From contig NZ_CP133190.1 of assembly GCF_030913705.1 (NCBI RefSeq), positions 1-64,000 on the forward strand: a stretch of DNA of 64,000 nucleotides, read 5' to 3'. Within the stretch, counting starts at the first letter, position 1. Each line of letters opens with the position of its first letter. The notes beneath the pieces were generated by a model. The model made no database searches and had not been told where the DNA came from. It saw nothing but the letters and a program-made list of their open reading frames with translations. The position numbers and the translations under genes are program-made. This document shows, piece after piece, positions 1-10,237 of the stretch. The stretch is from Anaerocolumna sp. MB42-C2. Its GTDB lineage: Bacteria; Bacillota; Clostridia; Lachnospirales; Lachnospiraceae.

Positions 1-1
1 A

Positions 2-523
2 CGAAAGAAAAATAAAACGGTTGAAATTATTTATTTAACCAGTTATACGGGGCTTACCAAGGAAGCACTTTCTGTACATGCTTTTGATTATCTGGAGAAA
101 CCTGTAACAAGAGAACTAATTTATAACCAACTGGACGAAGTGTTGGAAAAAATATTGCGGAAAAAATTAAATGACGAATATAAATATCATATCGTTGCAT
201 TCAATGCAGGAAAAAACTGTATAAGGCTTTCGATTGATGATATTTACTATTTTGAACGAGTTGACCGCAAGCTTAAGGCAGTTACGAAAAAGGGTAATTT
301 TATGTTATCAGAAACAATAACTTCAGTAGAAGAAAAGCTGCATCAATATGATTTTGTTACACCTCATCAAAGTTTTGTTGTAAACATAAACAATATGAAA
401 GATTACGTGAAAGATGAGATAATTATGTTGAATTATGACATCATACCGGTAGCACAAAAAAGAGCTGCAGATTTCAAACGGATTATGAGGGAATTTTTAC
501 AAAAGAAACTGGAAAGTAATTGA
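2..523 (+). CDS. AgrA-like LytTR response regulator, 5' end cut by window
   Basis: The frame is open from base 2, so the start codon lies before the window. The first ~45 residues are the end of a receiver domain, with a switch-region IIYLTSYTG stretch and the conserved lysine in DYLEKPV. The rest is a LytTR DNA-binding domain, with the typical DIYYFERVDRKLKAVTKKG and HQSFVVNINN segments. LytTR regulators paired with GHKL kinases and AgrB/AgrD bind direct repeats near promoters, and such repeats occur at 3721 and 4485. The kinase follows after 27 bases, so the two are probably cotranscribed. The family is certain; the AgrA role rests on the neighbours. Confidence 0.9.
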   Translation, partial: RKKNKTVEIIYLTSYTGLTKEALSVHAFDYLEKPVTRELIYNQLDEVLEKILRKKLNDEYKYHIVAFNAGKNCIRLSIDDIYYFERVDRKLKAVTKKGNFMLSETITSVEEKLHQYDFVTPHQSFVVNINNMKDYVKDEIIMLNYDIIPVAQKRAADFKRIMREFLQKKLESN

Positions 524-550
524 TAGTTTTAACAAAGCAGAGGTGTAGTA

Positions 551-1867
551 ATGAAACATATAATTTATTTGGTTGGATTGTTTTTATCCGGTATGGTATC
601 TGTCAGTATTATAATGGATTTTCTGGATAAATTATTTGAACGGAGTTATCGGGATAAAAAGTTATATCGTTTGGTAGAAGCAGCATTTATATGTATACTG
701 GCCGGTGTCAATGCACTTAATAATGTTTGGATTAATTTAATATCCGTTATTATTATTTCAGAATATATTGGAGTTAAAATTTATATTGGCAGTAATAAGA
801 AAAAATTAATTTATATTGTAAGTATTGTAATTTGTATGAGTGCATGTGAATCGATTGGAATTGTTTTACTTAATTTTTTATATAAGACGCTGCATATTAC
901 GACAGCATCTCTTAAAATGAAATCGTTATTTAATATTACGATTTCTCAGGTAATTGTAATTTTTATCAGCCATGCAGTAATTCTTCAAATAATGAAAAAG
1001 AAAAATATTAATGAATTAACCCATCAACAATATTTTTTTACCTTTGTATATGCTATTTTTAGTGTAATTAATATATATACTCTATCCATTTTGCTGAGGG
1101 AAAATATATCCGACTGGTATACAGTGCTTTCACTGATAACGATTACAGGGATAGTAATAATTAATACTGATTTTTTAAAGATCCTGGAATTTGCTTCAGA
1201 AAATAACAGACTGCAATATGAGAACCATTTATTTATGCAGCAATCCAGAATGCAATATCAGTATTATGATAATATAGAACAACAATACCGGGAATCGTTA
1301 AGTATTTTACATGATGTAAAAAGACATATCCGGGCTATTGAGGAACTTTATAATCATAAAGAAAATGATACTGCAGCCGAATATTCCAAAAAAGTAAGAA
1401 ATAAGCTGGATTCCTTTAAATTGAATGAATATACGAATAACCGTATGCTGAATATTATTCTAAATGATAAGATACGGATAGCGGAACAGGAGCATATTAA
1501 TTTTACCTGTAAAATAGAAGAGGTGAATCTGGAGTTTATTGATAATATAGATTTAACCACCATATTTGCCAATTTACTGGATAATGCCATTGAGGCCTGC
1601 CAGGAAATGGAGGGTGAAAAATCAATAATTGTGCAGGTGGGAGCTTTTAATAATTTAATCGTTATCAGTATCAAAAATACCATGAAAGGATCCTTAACTG
1701 ATATCGGTTTGAATATGAAGTCCGATAAGAAAAATCACAGTGGTATCGGAATACCAAATGTTACTAAGGTAGTCAGTAAGTATAACGGTGATTTCAATAT
1801 TCAAAAAGAAGGTAATATGTTTGTATGCAGTATTATTCTATCCAAACAAGGGCGGCAGGAGGATTAA
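551..1867 (+). CDS. AgrC-like GHKL sensor histidine kinase
   Basis: A 438-residue membrane kinase. About six hydrophobic segments fill residues 1-215, as in the peptide-sensing domain of AgrC. A coiled region follows, then the phosphoacceptor histidine in LHDVKRHIRAIEEL, the N box NLLDNAIEAC, and a G box GIGIPNV. This is the HPK10/GHKL type that senses cyclic peptides and phosphorylates a LytTR regulator, here the gene just upstream. Its ligand is probably the product of the small gene at 4617. An IS30 element starts 103 bases after its stop, separating it from agrB and agrD. Confidence 0.9.
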   Translation: MKHIIYLVGLFLSGMVSVSIIMDFLDKLFERSYRDKKLYRLVEAAFICILAGVNALNNVWINLISVIIISEYIGVKIYIGSNKKKLIYIVSIVICMSACESIGIVLLNFLYKTLHITTASLKMKSLFNITISQVIVIFISHAVILQIMKKKNINELTHQQYFFTFVYAIFSVINIYTLSILLRENISDWYTVLSLITITGIVIINTDFLKILEFASENNRLQYENHLFMQQSRMQYQYYDNIEQQYRESLSILHDVKRHIRAIEELYNHKENDTAAEYSKKVRNKLDSFKLNEYTNNRMLNIILNDKIRIAEQEHINFTCKIEEVNLEFIDNIDLTTIFANLLDNAIEACQEMEGEKSIIVQVGAFNNLIVISIKNTMKGSLTDIGLNMKSDKKNHSGIGIPNVTKVVSKYNGDFNIQKEGNMFVCSIILSKQGRQED

Positions 1868-1970
1868 GAAGTGAGAATAGAAGAAACAGGAAGTTAGGGG
1901 TGGGATGTTAGGGTGCCTTGTGGAGTATGGAGGATAGAAGAGTTTTTGCGCCGAGGATTGAGAATCGAGA

Positions 1971-3693
1971 ACCTCAATTGTAAAATAACTTTCCCTTTCG
2001 GACGGGAAAGTTAGGTACAAATATTTGAAAATAGCATAGAGAAATTCGTGTTTCAAAAGGCAGGGCGCAGTCCCTGCCTTTCGTGATATACTGAACTTAG
2101 CCGGTTGGGAAAGGAGACACTATGGCTAAGTTTTTATCTTATGAACACCGTTTGGAGATTGAAAGTGGACTGAAGGAAGATCTGACTTTTACAGAGATAG
2201 GCAAGAAGCTGGGGAGGGACAGAACTACTATTACAAAAGAAGTCCGCAACTATGCAGCAGAGCAATGTACAGGATATTCAGTCTATCCCCATAATGTATG
2301 CAAGTATCGAAAAGGATGTAAGAGAAAAAAAGTGTGTGGAACAAATGAATGTAAGCATCCTATGGTAACCACATGCAGACAGTGTGAAAGCCTGTGTAAC
2401 AGGTATTGCGAACAGTTTGAGGAAGAAGTATGTACCAGCAGATTTAAAGCCCCCTATGTATGTAATGGATGCAGTGAAGTGAAGAAGTGTACACTGACGA
2501 AGACAATCTATGACGCATTGGAAGCCCATTGTCAGGCATCTGAAAAGATTGCGGAATCTAGAAGTGGGATTCTTTCTACTGAAGGAGAAATTGCCAGACT
2601 GAATGAGATCCTGGTTCCGCTGATCAAACAAGGACAGTCCATACATCAGATTTATTTAACTAATAAGGATGAGTTAATGTGCAGCGAGAAGACTTTATAC
2701 AATTACATAGATGGAAGTCTATTTGATGTGCGGAATATTGATCTCCCACGGAAAGTAAAGTATCGACCGCGTTATAAAAAACCAGAGCTGAAGGTAGACA
2801 GGGGCTGTCGTGTGGGAAGAAACTATCATGATTATGAGGTGTATCTGGAGCAGCATCCTGATACAGCAGTGATCCAGATGGATTCTGTGATAGGAAGCAA
2901 AGGTGGAAAGGTTCTGCTTACATTATTCTTTGTAGAAACGTCCTTGATGCTTGCATTCCTAAGAGACGCCAATACCTCTAAGTCAGTAATCGATATTTAT
3001 GAGGAACTATATAATAAGCTGGGAGGACAGGACTTTCGAAAGTTGTTTCCAATCATTTTGACTGACAACGGAAGTGAATTTTCTAATCCGAAGAGTATAG
3101 AGTATGGTCCAGATGGTAAAGGATTTCAAAGAACCAGAATCTATTACTGTAATCCAAGTGCACCCTATCAGAAAGCGGAAATAGAGGTAGGCCATGAATT
3201 CATAAGAAGGGTATTTCCAAAGGGAAAAAGCTTTGATGAACTGATGCAGGAGGATATCAATCTGATGATGAATCATATCAATTCCTATAGAAGAAAAAAG
3301 CTGAATGGGAAAAGTCCGTATGAAGCATTCTGTTTTTATTATGGAAAAGACCTGGCTGATAAATTAGGATGCCACGAGGTTGCCGCCAACAGCATCAATT
3401 TAACACCAGGCCTTTTGAAAAAGTAGCAAGATAATCTTAAGATGAAACCACCGGCTGGAACGAAAAGACAGATACCAGCAGACGTGAATTTTGGAGTACA
3501 AAATTTGTAAGCCAAAATTCACGTCCGGTTTTTGTGCGCCAAAATCATCCTGTTACCAGAGATTATACCATGAAAAGCAAGAGAAAAACGTGAAAGTCAT
3601 AACAATCGTGGAATTTCGAGTTCAAAAATGGAAGGTTGATTTCAAAATGTGAAACTCGATTACAAAACGGGAAGCTCGGATTGCAATTGAGCT
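1971..3693 (+). mobile_element. IS30-family insertion sequence, 1723 bp
   Basis: The outer ends are imperfect inverted repeats: the left end begins ACCTCAATTG and the right end finishes CAATTGAGCT, with further matches over ~27 bases. An 11-bp direct repeat, GAGAATCGAGA, abuts both ends (1960-1970 and 3694-3704) and reads as a target duplication. Most IS30 elements duplicate 2-3 bp, so this is long. Inside are an intact transposase, a hairpin at 1987-2012, a T-poor hairpin at 2056-2081 just before the transposase, and a perfect 14-bp-stem hairpin at 3481-3525 after it. Confidence 0.85.
2122..3426 (+). CDS. IS30-family transposase
   Basis: 434 residues, the usual length for the larger IS30 transposases. 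The N-terminus is a helix-turn-helix (FTEIGKKLGRDRTTITKEVRNY). A cysteine-rich stretch occupies residues ~60-130. The DDE catalytic core is visible as VIQMDSVIG, ILTDNGSEF and a glutamate in KAEIEVGHEF. The start ATG follows GGGAAAGGAGACACT. The frame is uninterrupted, so the enzyme may still be active. Confidence 0.95.
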   Translation: MAKFLSYEHRLEIESGLKEDLTFTEIGKKLGRDRTTITKEVRNYAAEQCTGYSVYPHNVCKYRKGCKRKKVCGTNECKHPMVTTCRQCESLCNRYCEQFEEEVCTSRFKAPYVCNGCSEVKKCTLTKTIYDALEAHCQASEKIAESRSGILSTEGEIARLNEILVPLIKQGQSIHQIYLTNKDELMCSEKTLYNYIDGSLFDVRNIDLPRKVKYRPRYKKPELKVDRGCRVGRNYHDYEVYLEQHPDTAVIQMDSVIGSKGGKVLLTLFFVETSLMLAFLRDANTSKSVIDIYEELYNKLGGQDFRKLFPIILTDNGSEFSNPKSIEYGPDGKGFQRTRIYYCNPSAPYQKAEIEVGHEFIRRVFPKGKSFDELMQEDINLMMNHINSYRRKKLNGKSPYEAFCFYYGKDLADKLGCHEVAANSINLTPGLLKK

Positions 3694-3720
3694 GAGAATC
3701 GAGAATTTATAAAAACAATA

Positions 3721-3789
3721 TGTAGAATAGACAAAAAACGTGTAGAATAGACAAGCTATATTGAAATATTTACCAGTTAAAGGTAGAAT
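3721..3789 (+). promoter_or_regulatory. agrB promoter with twin direct-repeat operator
   Basis: Two copies of TGTAGAATAGACA start at 3721 and 3741, 20 bases apart. A -35 box TTGAAA (3761-3766) starts 20 bases after the second copy, and a -10 box TAGAAT (3784-3789) follows a 17-base spacer. Direct repeats at helical spacing just upstream of the -35 box are what a LytTR activator uses. The same layout recurs before agrD. Confidence 0.75.
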
Positions 3790-3840
3790 ACAAGTATCAG
3801 ATTTAACAAATGCATTGGGGTAAAAAAATGGGGGGGTTTT

Positions 3841-4428
3841 ATGTTAGGTAAAGTATCTGTGAGTCTTACAAACAGATTAATTAAGAATAATATAATTAAG
3901 CAGGAAGATTTTGAAATTTATCAGTTTGGGATCGAAAATTTTATGATGAGAGCTTGTCATATTATTTCTTATTTGATTTTAGGTTTAAGTTTTAATCTTT
4001 TACCGGAATTATTAATTTTTTTAATAGCATTTATGCCGCTTAGGGAAAATTCAGGAGGTTATCATGCAAAGACACCGCTAAAGTGCTATATTTTATCTTG
4101 TGCAGCTATATTTATTTTTTTATGTCTGGTACGTTTTACTCCGGCGGAAATTATGGAATACAGTGTGATACTTTCCCTGGCTTCCAGTTTGATTTTATTT
4201 TTAATTGTCCCGGTGGAATCTGAAAACAAACCGCTGGATGATACAGAATTAACCTATTATAAAAGCAAAGCAGGTTTTATTATCATAATAGAGCTTGCAC
4301 TTGTGTTGATTTTTAAGATGTTATTATGGAATGAATTAAGTTTTATACTCGCATTAAGCTTAACCTTTGAGCTTCTGGTTGCATTAGCCGGTATCTATTT
4401 TAAAATTTATGACCTGAAATCTATCTAA
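3841..4428 (+). CDS. agrB: AgrB-like autoinducer-processing membrane peptidase
   Basis: 195 residues, normal for AgrB. The protein has several membrane helices and the conserved catalytic pair: the histidine in NSGGYHAKT (~residue 77) and the cysteine in YILSC (~residue 88). AgrB cuts the AgrD precursor at the membrane and forms its thiolactone or lactone ring. The ATG follows a GGGGGG ribosome binding site. It lies 189 bases before agrD, which has its own promoter, so the two genes need not be expressed at a fixed ratio. Confidence 0.92.
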   Translation: MLGKVSVSLTNRLIKNNIIKQEDFEIYQFGIENFMMRACHIISYLILGLSFNLLPELLIFLIAFMPLRENSGGYHAKTPLKCYILSCAAIFIFLCLVRFTPAEIMEYSVILSLASSLILFLIVPVESENKPLDDTELTYYKSKAGFIIIIELALVLIFKMLLWNELSFILALSLTFELLVALAGIYFKIYDLKSI

Positions 4429-4484
4429 AACCGGAATAAATTATGCCTTACGATTTTATGAGCTGCACTCACTTGTTTAGGACA

Positions 4485-4552
4485 TGTAGAATAGACAAAA
4501 AACATGTAGAATACGCAAAAAGCATTGTAAAATTTACTAATTAATGTATAAT
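4485..4552 (+). promoter_or_regulatory. agrD promoter with twin direct-repeat operator
   Basis: TGTAGAATAGACA at 4485 and TGTAGAATACGCA at 4505 are 20 bases apart. The -35 box TTGTAA (4525-4530) begins 20 bases after the second repeat, then a 16-base spacer and a perfect -10 TATAAT (4547-4552). The geometry matches the agrB promoter exactly, which supports a common activator. Confidence 0.78.
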
Positions 4553-4616
4553 TAAAAATCATAAATACCATTACATAAAACTATAAACCAATTATTAAAA
4601 AAATGGAGGTAGTAGT

Positions 4617-4763
4617 ATGAAAAATGAAATGGAAAAAAAGGTTTTAAACGTAGTATCAAAAGTAGCTATGGGAACTGCTAAAAAAACAGCCAATTCAGCT
4701 TGCGTATTTTTTGGGTATCAGCCTAAACTTCCGCAATCCGTTAATAAATTAAGAAAATTCTAA
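4617..4763 (+). CDS. agrD: AgrD-like cyclic autoinducer peptide precursor
   Basis: A 48-residue ORF behind an ideal AATGGAGGTAGTAGT leader. It has an amphipathic, lysine-rich N-terminal half, then a core around SACVFFGYQPKLPQ and a charged tail (SVNKLRKF). Clostridial AgrD peptides share this plan: a helical leader, a cysteine that closes the ring with the C-terminus of the mature peptide, then a P-x-x-P tail removed by AgrB. The ring probably includes C29 and the following aromatic residues; the exact mature ends cannot be read from sequence. Position downstream of agrB supports the call. Confidence 0.88.
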   Translation: MKNEMEKKVLNVVSKVAMGTAKKTANSACVFFGYQPKLPQSVNKLRKF

Positions 4764-5032
4764 TTTATTAAGGATTAAGGTACCGAGTATTTTCTATCCA
4801 TTTTTTTGCTTAACATCCTACAATTAAATGTCTTGGGTTAAAGATGGGATTATGTAAAAACTTAAAATTTATTGCAGACATTAGTTAATAATGATTTCTG
4901 ATAAATGAAAGATTTTACAGTTACCCCATCTTTTTCTGTCAAATGCTTGTTTCTAAAACTTTCCTATGTTACTATATAATATGAATTCATTTACATACAG
5001 ATTGCAGAATATACGAAAGAAAGGGATGAAAT

Positions 5033-6319
5033 ATGGATATTATCAGCAGCAAAAACGTGGTTAATATAATCAGAAAAACCCTTAATTTAATTGATGACAG
5101 ACTTATTCATCATGGGGAAAGGGTATGTTATATACTACATAAAATGTTATCCTGTGAAAACGGGTACACCAATGATCAAATCCTTTCCTATACTTTTACA
5201 GCACTGTTACATGATATAGGTGCTTATAAAAACGAAGAACTTGATAAAATGATACAATTTGAAACAATCAATGTATGGGGGCATTCCATTTACGGATATC
5301 TGTTTCTTAAATATTTATCACCTCTTGATGATCTGGCGGAAATAGTATTGTACCATCACCTTGATTATTATAAACTTAACAAGTTAAATAGTCCATTTGG
5401 TAAAATTGCAGGATATTTAAACCTGGCAGATCGGATTGATGTTTGTCTGATGAATTCTGATAATCCGGATATAGAAAAACTTGTTAAAGATTATAGTGGT
5501 GTTAAATTTTCACAGGAAGCTGTAGCAGCATTTAAAAGAGCTGATGAGGTGTTCCATATAATTAAGCATATAAAGAACGGGTCATATCTGGAAGAACTGA
5601 ACCGGATTTTAGAAAAAGTTAACTTTTCGCAAAGTGAAATTGAAATGTATCTAAAAATGCTAATTTATTCTATCGATTTTAGAAGTGAATATACCGTAAT
5701 GCACACGATTACTACGGTAAGTGTAGCGGATGAGATCGGCAAACGAATGAATTTAACGGAATATGAAAGAAGTATTCTGCATTATGGTGCTTTATTGCAT
5801 GATATCGGTAAAATTTCAACTCCTATTTCCATATTAGAAGCTCCCAGAAAATTAACGGATGAAGAAATGAATATTATGAAGAATCATGTGTTGATGAGCG
5901 AACATATATTAAAAGATTACATACAGCCGGACATCTTAGAGATCGCCGTAAGGCATCATGAAAAATTAGATGGTTCCGGTTATTATCGTGGTTTAAAAAA
6001 TGAACAGTTAACCCTTCCGCAAAAGATTCTTGCAGTTGCGGATATTATCAGTGCATTGTGCGGTAAAAGGAGTTATAAAGAACCCTTCAATAAGGAAACA
6101 ATTTTAAATATTATTACCAAAGATTCGGCAAATGGGAAAATTTGTCCGAAAACGGTAGGGTGCGTTACATGCTATTATGATGAAATTATGGATAATGTAA
6201 ATAAAAATACAAATAAACAGCTGCATATTTACGCAGATATAAAATTAAAGTATGGAAATCTATATAAAAAGTTAGTCTCTTTGGATTTAAGTGGTAAAGT
6301 AATTAATTATAATGTATAA
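5033..6319 (+). CDS. Tandem HD / HD-GYP phosphodiesterase
   Basis: 428 residues with two HD-type metal-binding domains. The first (residues ~20-190) has HHGERV, LLHDIGAYK and YHHLDYY. The second (~215-400) has HTITTVSVAD, LLHDIGKISTP, HVLMSEHIL and HHEKLDGSGYYRGL, the HD-GYP signature with GYY in place of GYP. HD-GYP proteins hydrolyse cyclic di-GMP or related dinucleotides. No receiver or other sensor domain is attached, so the first HD domain may be regulatory. It follows the agr locus in the same direction but is 269 bases away, so cotranscription is uncertain. Confidence 0.88.
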   Translation: MDIISSKNVVNIIRKTLNLIDDRLIHHGERVCYILHKMLSCENGYTNDQILSYTFTALLHDIGAYKNEELDKMIQFETINVWGHSIYGYLFLKYLSPLDDLAEIVLYHHLDYYKLNKLNSPFGKIAGYLNLADRIDVCLMNSDNPDIEKLVKDYSGVKFSQEAVAAFKRADEVFHIIKHIKNGSYLEELNRILEKVNFSQSEIEMYLKMLIYSIDFRSEYTVMHTITTVSVADEIGKRMNLTEYERSILHYGALLHDIGKISTPISILEAPRKLTDEEMNIMKNHVLMSEHILKDYIQPDILEIAVRHHEKLDGSGYYRGLKNEQLTLPQKILAVADIISALCGKRSYKEPFNKETILNIITKDSANGKICPKTVGCVTCYYDEIMDNVNKNTNKQLHIYADIKLKYGNLYKKLVSLDLSGKVINYNV

Positions 6320-6356
6320 AAGAAATGATTATTTATGAAAAATATTTAATTCTTAC

Positions 6357-7522
<1,166 letters not shown>

Positions 7523-7636
7523 TTTTATAAGTTGGAGGTAAAAGGTGGGAAAGTAACAGGACCTGCCTTTTCCCGTTTATTTTGAAACTGGTATATTCAT
7601 ACAACAGAGTGATATTATTTACCTTAAAGGAGAAAA

Positions 7637-8827
7637 ATGATGATAGTTTTAGTAATTAACTGTGGAAGCTCTTCCCTTAAATATCAATTAATTGATTCCG
7701 AGAGCGAGAAAGCATTAGCGGTTGGTTTATGCGAAAGAATCGGTATTGACGGACGTTTAAACCATACACCTGCCGGTGGTGAAAAAGTAGTAGTGGAAGC
7801 TCCTATGGAAAACCATGAAGCTGCGATTAAAATGGTACTTGATGCACTTATCGATAAAAACCATGGAGTTATAAAATCACTTAGTGAGATTGGTGCCGTT
7901 GGCCATAGAGTAGTACACGGCGGCGAAAAATTCGCATCTTCCGTAGTTATTACAGAAGAAGTTATTGCTGCTATTGAAGAATGTAATGATTTGGCCCCGT
8001 TACACAATCCGGCTAACTTAATCGGTATTCGTGCTTGCCAGGCTATAATGCCAGGTGTGCCTATGGTGGGTGTTTTTGATACCGCTTTCCACCAAACAAT
8101 GCCTCCTAAGGCATATTTATATGGCCTTCCGTATGAATATTATGAAAAGTACAAAATAAGAAGATATGGTTTCCACGGAACCAGCCATAGCTATGTAGCA
8201 AAGAAAACCCTTGAATTAACCGGTCTGGATTCTAATAACTCCAAAGTTATTGTATGCCACCTGGGTAATGGAGCAAGTATTACAGCTGTATTAAATGGTA
8301 AATCTGTTGATACCAGTATGGGATTTACTCCGCTGGAAGGTTTAATAATGGGTACAAGAAGTGGCAGCATTGATCCGGCTATTATAGAATTTATTGCAAA
8401 TAAAGAAGGCAAATCCATCGAAGAAATCATGAATATTTTACAAAAGAAATCCGGTGTATATGGTATGTCCGGTGTTTCAAGTGATTTCAGAGATTTAGAA
8501 GCAGCCGCTAATGCAGGTAATGAAAAAGCAAAAATAGCGAAAGAGGTATTTATTTACCGAGTTGCCAGATATATCGGTTCTTATGCAGCAGCCATGAATG
8601 GTGTAGATGCGATTTCCTTTACAGCTGGTTTGGGAGAAAATGATATGAAAGTAAGAGCGTCCGTTCTTTCTTATTTAGAATTTCTTGGTATAAAATTAGA
8701 CGTTGAGAAGAATAATACAAGAGGTAAGGAAATTATAATTACTACGGACGATTCTAAGGTTAAGGTATGTGTTATACCTACCAATGAAGAATTAGCAATC
8801 GCTAGAGAAACTGTAGGATTACTATAA
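7637..8827 (+). CDS. ackA: Acetate kinase
   Basis: Transfers phosphate from acetyl phosphate to ADP, yielding acetate and ATP. 396 residues, normal length. Signature segments include [13 protein letters not shown] at the N-terminus, [42 protein letters not shown] and GLGEND. Two adjacent ATG codons (7637 and 7640) follow AAAGGAGAAAA; either could start. Forms the Pta-AckA energy pathway with the upstream gene. Confidence 0.98.
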   Translation: MMIVLVINCGSSSLKYQLIDSESEKALAVGLCERIGIDGRLNHTPAGGEKVVVEAPMENHEAAIKMVLDALIDKNHGVIKSLSEIGAVGHRVVHGGEKFASSVVITEEVIAAIEECNDLAPLHNPANLIGIRACQAIMPGVPMVGVFDTAFHQTMPPKAYLYGLPYEYYEKYKIRRYGFHGTSHSYVAKKTLELTGLDSNNSKVIVCHLGNGASITAVLNGKSVDTSMGFTPLEGLIMGTRSGSIDPAIIEFIANKEGKSIEEIMNILQKKSGVYGMSGVSSDFRDLEAAANAGNEKAKIAKEVFIYRVARYIGSYAAAMNGVDAISFTAGLGENDMKVRASVLSYLEFLGIKLDVEKNNTRGKEIIITTDDSKVKVCVIPTNEELAIARETVGLL

Positions 8828-8828
8828 T

Positions 8829-9005
8829 TGTGTTACTGTTCACTCCCCTGCAAAAACAGCAGTTCCGTGAACAATAACACGCTTCGCGATGCACACAAAA
8901 CGCGAAAACAGCGTTTTGGCGCTGCAATTCTCCGGTTTTCTGTGACTTTCGCTTCGCTACACTCACAAAAAACACGTCGCGTTTATTAACCTGTGAACAG
9001 TAACA
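8829..9005 (+). repeat. Inverted-repeat intergenic element with hairpin
   Basis: The outer ends are a 13-bp inverted repeat, TGTTACTGTTCAC at 8829-8841 and its complement at 8992-9004. Inside the left half, TGTTCAC pairs with GTGAACA at 8876 around a CTGC/CAG core, so a hairpin forms there as well. A related copy in the opposite orientation lies at 14269-14308. This looks like a small dispersed repeat; it probably also acts as the ackA 3' structure. Confidence 0.6.
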
Positions 9006-9043
9006 TAATTGTTTCATAAAAATCTCAAATTATAAAATAGTTA

Positions 9044-9072
9044 TTGACAAAACATGGTTGCCTGACTATAAT
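9044..9072 (+). promoter_or_regulatory. Promoter of yceD-rpmF
   Basis: A -35 TTGACA (9044-9049), 17-base spacer and -10 TATAAT (9067-9072), both perfect consensus, 36 bases before the yceD start. Such a strong promoter fits a ribosomal protein operon. Confidence 0.85.
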
Positions 9073-9108
9073 ATAAGAAGTGCGAATTTTTGAAGATAGG
9101 AGATTGTC

Positions 9109-9636
9109 ATGATTATTAATTTATCAGAGATAATGTCTGTAAAAGGCAAAATCGAACATATACAAGCACCTATCGAACTAGATGATTTTTGTTTGGAAGG
9201 AATTAAATATCCTTTAGCCAGTAAATCTTTTGTTGATTTAACGATATCCCACTTGGGTGAACGTAAGATGAAAGTGGAGGGTGAAGCAAAATTATCAGTA
9301 ATAATTCCGTGCAACCGATGCCTTGAAGACGTAGAAACCTGGTTTGAACTAAAGATAAATCAAAATTTAGATTTAGGTCAAGGGTCTGAAGACCGAATTG
9401 AGGAATTAGATGAAAAAAATTATATTGATGGATATAATCTGGATGTAGATTTACTGGTTTATAATGAAATACTTATAGACTTTCCCATGAAGGTTCTGTG
9501 TGATGAGGACTGTAAAGGTATATGTAAAGTTTGCGGAACAAATTTAAATAAGAGTTCCTGCAGCTGCGAAAAGGAAGTATCTGATCCCAGAATGTCAGTT
9601 ATCCGAGATATATTCAATAATTTTAAGGAGGTGTAA
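9109..9636 (+). CDS. YceD family (DUF177) protein
   Basis: 175 residues. YceD proteins are almost always encoded directly before rpmF, as here (2 bases between stop and start). They have been linked to 23S rRNA metabolism or 50S assembly in plants and bacteria. Visible features are the CNRCLED motif at residues ~66-72 and a C-terminal cysteine cluster (CDEDCKGICKVCG and CSC), as in the Firmicutes version. The ATG follows TAGGAGATTGTC. Confidence 0.9.
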   Translation: MIINLSEIMSVKGKIEHIQAPIELDDFCLEGIKYPLASKSFVDLTISHLGERKMKVEGEAKLSVIIPCNRCLEDVETWFELKINQNLDLGQGSEDRIEELDEKNYIDGYNLDVDLLVYNEILIDFPMKVLCDEDCKGICKVCGTNLNKSSCSCEKEVSDPRMSVIRDIFNNFKEV

Positions 9637-9638
9637 TC

Positions 9639-9821
9639 ATGGGAGCTATCTGTCCAAAGAATAAATCTTCAAAAGCTAGAAGAGACAGTCGTAGAGCAAA
9701 CTGGAAAATGTCTGCCCCTAATCTAGTTAAGTGCAGCAAATGTGGTGCATTAATGATGCCACACAGAGTTTGTAAAGCTTGTGGATCTTATAACAAGAAA
9801 GAAATTATTCCTCAAGACTAA
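9639..9821 (+). CDS. rpmF: 50S ribosomal protein L32
   Basis: 60 residues with the L32 N-terminus (PKNKSSKARRDSRRANWK) and a zinc ribbon with two CxxC pairs (CSKCG and CKACG). The ribosome binding site AAGGAGGTG overlaps the end of yceD, so the two are translationally linked. Retention of all four cysteines marks the zinc-binding form. Confidence 0.97.
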   Translation: MGAICPKNKSSKARRDSRRANWKMSAPNLVKCSKCGALMMPHRVCKACGSYNKKEIIPQD

Positions 9822-9883
9822 TAAGTATTTATTTAATTGAACTTATTTTTAAAATAATAGGAATGACAAAGAGTTTCATTAAG

Positions 9884-9917
9884 ATGCCTAAAACCGTATT
9901 TGGTTTTAGGCATTTTA
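9884..9917 (+). terminator. rpmF terminator
   Basis: A 12-bp stem, ATGCCTAAAACC pairing with GGTTTTAGGCAT, followed by TTTT. It can serve the yceD-rpmF unit and, from the other side, the small minus-strand gene at 9938. Confidence 0.8.
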
Positions 9918-9937
9918 AATTGTTTATTTTGTAATGA

Positions 9938-10087
9938 TTAATCTCCACCAGGACCGTCTCGCCGTTCTCTATCATCAGGTAATTTGCTGGTACTGGTAAA
10001 AGATGGCATCTTCCTTGTATCGGTACCGGTATTTGTTTTATTGGTTGTTTTGTTCGTTGCAGTATTTTTAGCTTTGTTTTTTGCCAT
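9938..10087 (-). CDS. Small basic hypothetical protein (49 aa)
   Basis: A 49-residue ORF with a strong binding site (GAAAGGAGATAATT before ATG). The first half is rich in Lys, Asn and Thr (MAKNKAKNTATNKTTNK); the end is a charged DDRERRDGPGGD. It has no membrane segment or cysteine. The composition recalls small clostridial spore or nucleic-acid-binding proteins, but no family was recognised. The binding site and the flanking terminator on its far side are the reasons to call it real. Confidence 0.6.
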   Translation of the reverse strand: MAKNKAKNTATNKTTNKTNTGTDTRKMPSFTSTSKLPDDRERRDGPGGD

Positions 10088-10237
10088 AATTATCTCCTTT
10101 CTAAAGATAACTAGAATATTAAAAGTTATCGTTTGGTGATAGTATGGTATGTTTTAAACATATTATTCAGGTGATACTTTTATCAGACAAGTATGACCGA
10201 TAGATTAGGTTCTGTTGGCAATTAAATTTAATTCTTA

